Shown here: piece by piece, positions 61,978 through 62,371 of the stretch | Numbering within the stretch: the stretch's first letter is position 1 | Layout of the letters: every line of letters starts with the position of its first letter | Origin: Cyanobium sp. C1_MAG_00004 | GTDB lineage: Bacteria; Cyanobacteriota; Cyanobacteriia; PCC-6307; Cyanobiaceae | Assembly (NCBI GenBank): GCA_027486935.1 | Contig: JAIXOF010000059.1 | Location: 1-62,371, forward strand | DNA: 62,371 bases | Reading direction: 5' to 3' | Program-made: the position numbers and the translations under genes | Notes under the pieces: model-generated | Seen by the model: the letters and a program-made list of their open reading frames with translations, nothing else | What the model was told of the DNA's origin: nothing | Database searches by the model: none

Positions 61978-62371
61978 CTACAGAGCGTCCTGGCGGCCCC
62001 CATCACCATCCGCAGGGGGTGACAGCCTGATCAGGCGCAAGGGCGGCAGACCGGAAACAGACTCTGCGTTCTGCTCCTGCTGCTGCAGAACCACCAGATG
62101 GCGGGCAGCGGTAGAGACCAGTTCGGACAGCTCAAGTCCCAGGGCCCCGTTGTCGCAGCCCCGTAAACGACCCAGCCCTTCTCCCATCAGGATCGTGGCG
62201 CCGCGGCGGTTGTTCCGCTGTTGGTGAAGCTGGGCGACGGCGATCTGCAGGATCCCCTGCAAAACGGGGCGCATGGGACCTTGGGTCTCATGCCACAACT
62301 CCTCGAAACCGTCGTGGCAGGCGTACCAGTCGCCCGCGTTGAACAGGTCAATGGCCTGATCAAGACGCGGA
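61978..62371 (-). CDS. DUF309 family protein, 5' end missing
   Basis: The gene runs off the right edge of the window; the visible part ends at 61978. The DUF309 signature is seen as DLFNAGDWYACHDGFEELWH, followed by ETQGPMRPVLQGILQIAVAQ. The rest is helical (LHQQRNNRRGATILMGEGLG) with a Ser/Pro/Gly tail. DUF309 proteins are small, helical and of unknown function, often near membrane-lipid genes in cyanobacteria. A TTG at 62296-62298 would be an internal start, but the conserved motif lies upstream of it, so the true start is beyond 62371. Confidence 0.82.
   Translation of the reverse strand, partial: PRLDQAIDLFNAGDWYACHDGFEELWHETQGPMRPVLQGILQIAVAQLHQQRNNRRGATILMGEGLGRLRGCDNGALGLELSELVSTAARHLVVLQQQEQNAESVSGLPPLRLIRLSPPADGDGGRQDAL

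Noticed and set aside
1-62371. rRNA operons, CRISPR arrays, IS elements, riboswitches or an origin
   Set aside because: No matching motifs were seen: no 16S/23S signature stretches, no regularly spaced repeats, no transposase or integrase frames, and no B12-riboswitch-like leader before cobN, cobU, cobW or metH (upstream gaps are too short).

Overview
The window looks like a chromosomal segment of a GC-rich picocyanobacterium of the Synechococcus/Cyanobium/Vulcanococcus type. Evidence: an allophycocyanin alpha-B subunit (ApcD), a PxcA/CemA proton-extrusion protein, cytochrome b6f/c1-type assembly factors (a CCB-like protein and CcsA with its [11 protein letters not shown] motif), a TPM/Psb32-like protein, a class II FBPase/SBPase next to hemA, and many short proteins of a kind I associate with picocyanobacteria. 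Gene packing is dense (frequent ATGA/TGATG overlaps). There are no rRNAs, CRISPR arrays, insertion sequences or prophage genes; one tRNA (anticodon CAT) is present.

Layout. 1-7.9 kb: 3' end of a PBP4-type carboxypeptidase, then coaD and a DivIVA/Cdv3-like coiled-coil protein on the minus strand; then a tight plus-strand run: flavin reductase, uvrC, small secreted protein, iron-sulfur (6-4)-type photolyase, hemJ, PHP phosphoesterase. 7.9-17.5 kb: cobN (minus), ilvE and the B12-dependent methionine synthase metH (plus), then three small conserved proteins including a DUF2237 protein. 17.5-25.7 kb: an SDR divergent from gpsA, then phzF-like, SpoIID/LytB, Ap4A phosphorylase, a group 3 sigma factor, a DUF3370 protein, and a protein joining an RHH-like N-terminus to a J domain. 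25.75-26.7 kb: the only large gene-poor stretch, possibly a decayed gene. 26.7-44.8 kb: apcD, rlmD, pheT, rpmG-rpsR-RNase II, FAD oxidoreductase/metG, lptC, CCB-like, terB, TPM protein, pxcA, cobU, trmL, M23 peptidase, tRNA, peroxiredoxin. 44.8-50.6 kb: purQ-purS, cobW, pentapeptide protein, degenerate UPRTase, ilvD. 50.6-57.6 kb: seven co-directional minus-strand genes glpX-hemA-glgC-gnd-pgl-CIA30-hypothetical. 57.8-62.4 kb: rpe, then a minus-strand run DUF309-lptA-lptB-lptF/G-ccsA.

How the genes work together. Cobalamin synthesis and use is spread over cobN, cobU, cobW and metH. Carbon metabolism (glpX, glgC, gnd, pgl, rpe) covers the Calvin cycle, glycogen synthesis and oxidative pentose phosphate branches. 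Lipopolysaccharide transport is nearly complete (lptA, lptB, one lptF/G, and a distant lptC). Photosynthetic upkeep is represented by apcD, pxcA, ccsA, the CCB-like protein, hemJ, hemA and the TPM protein. I see no obviously novel defence or mobile system. The most interesting items are a uracil-phosphoribosyltransferase-like protein that has lost its PRPP loop, the RHH/J-domain protein, the tail-to-tail antisense overlap of lptC with a CCB-like gene, the photolyase/uvrC/hemJ cluster, and the gene-poor stretch next to apcD. All calls come from reading translations and motifs; no database search was run.
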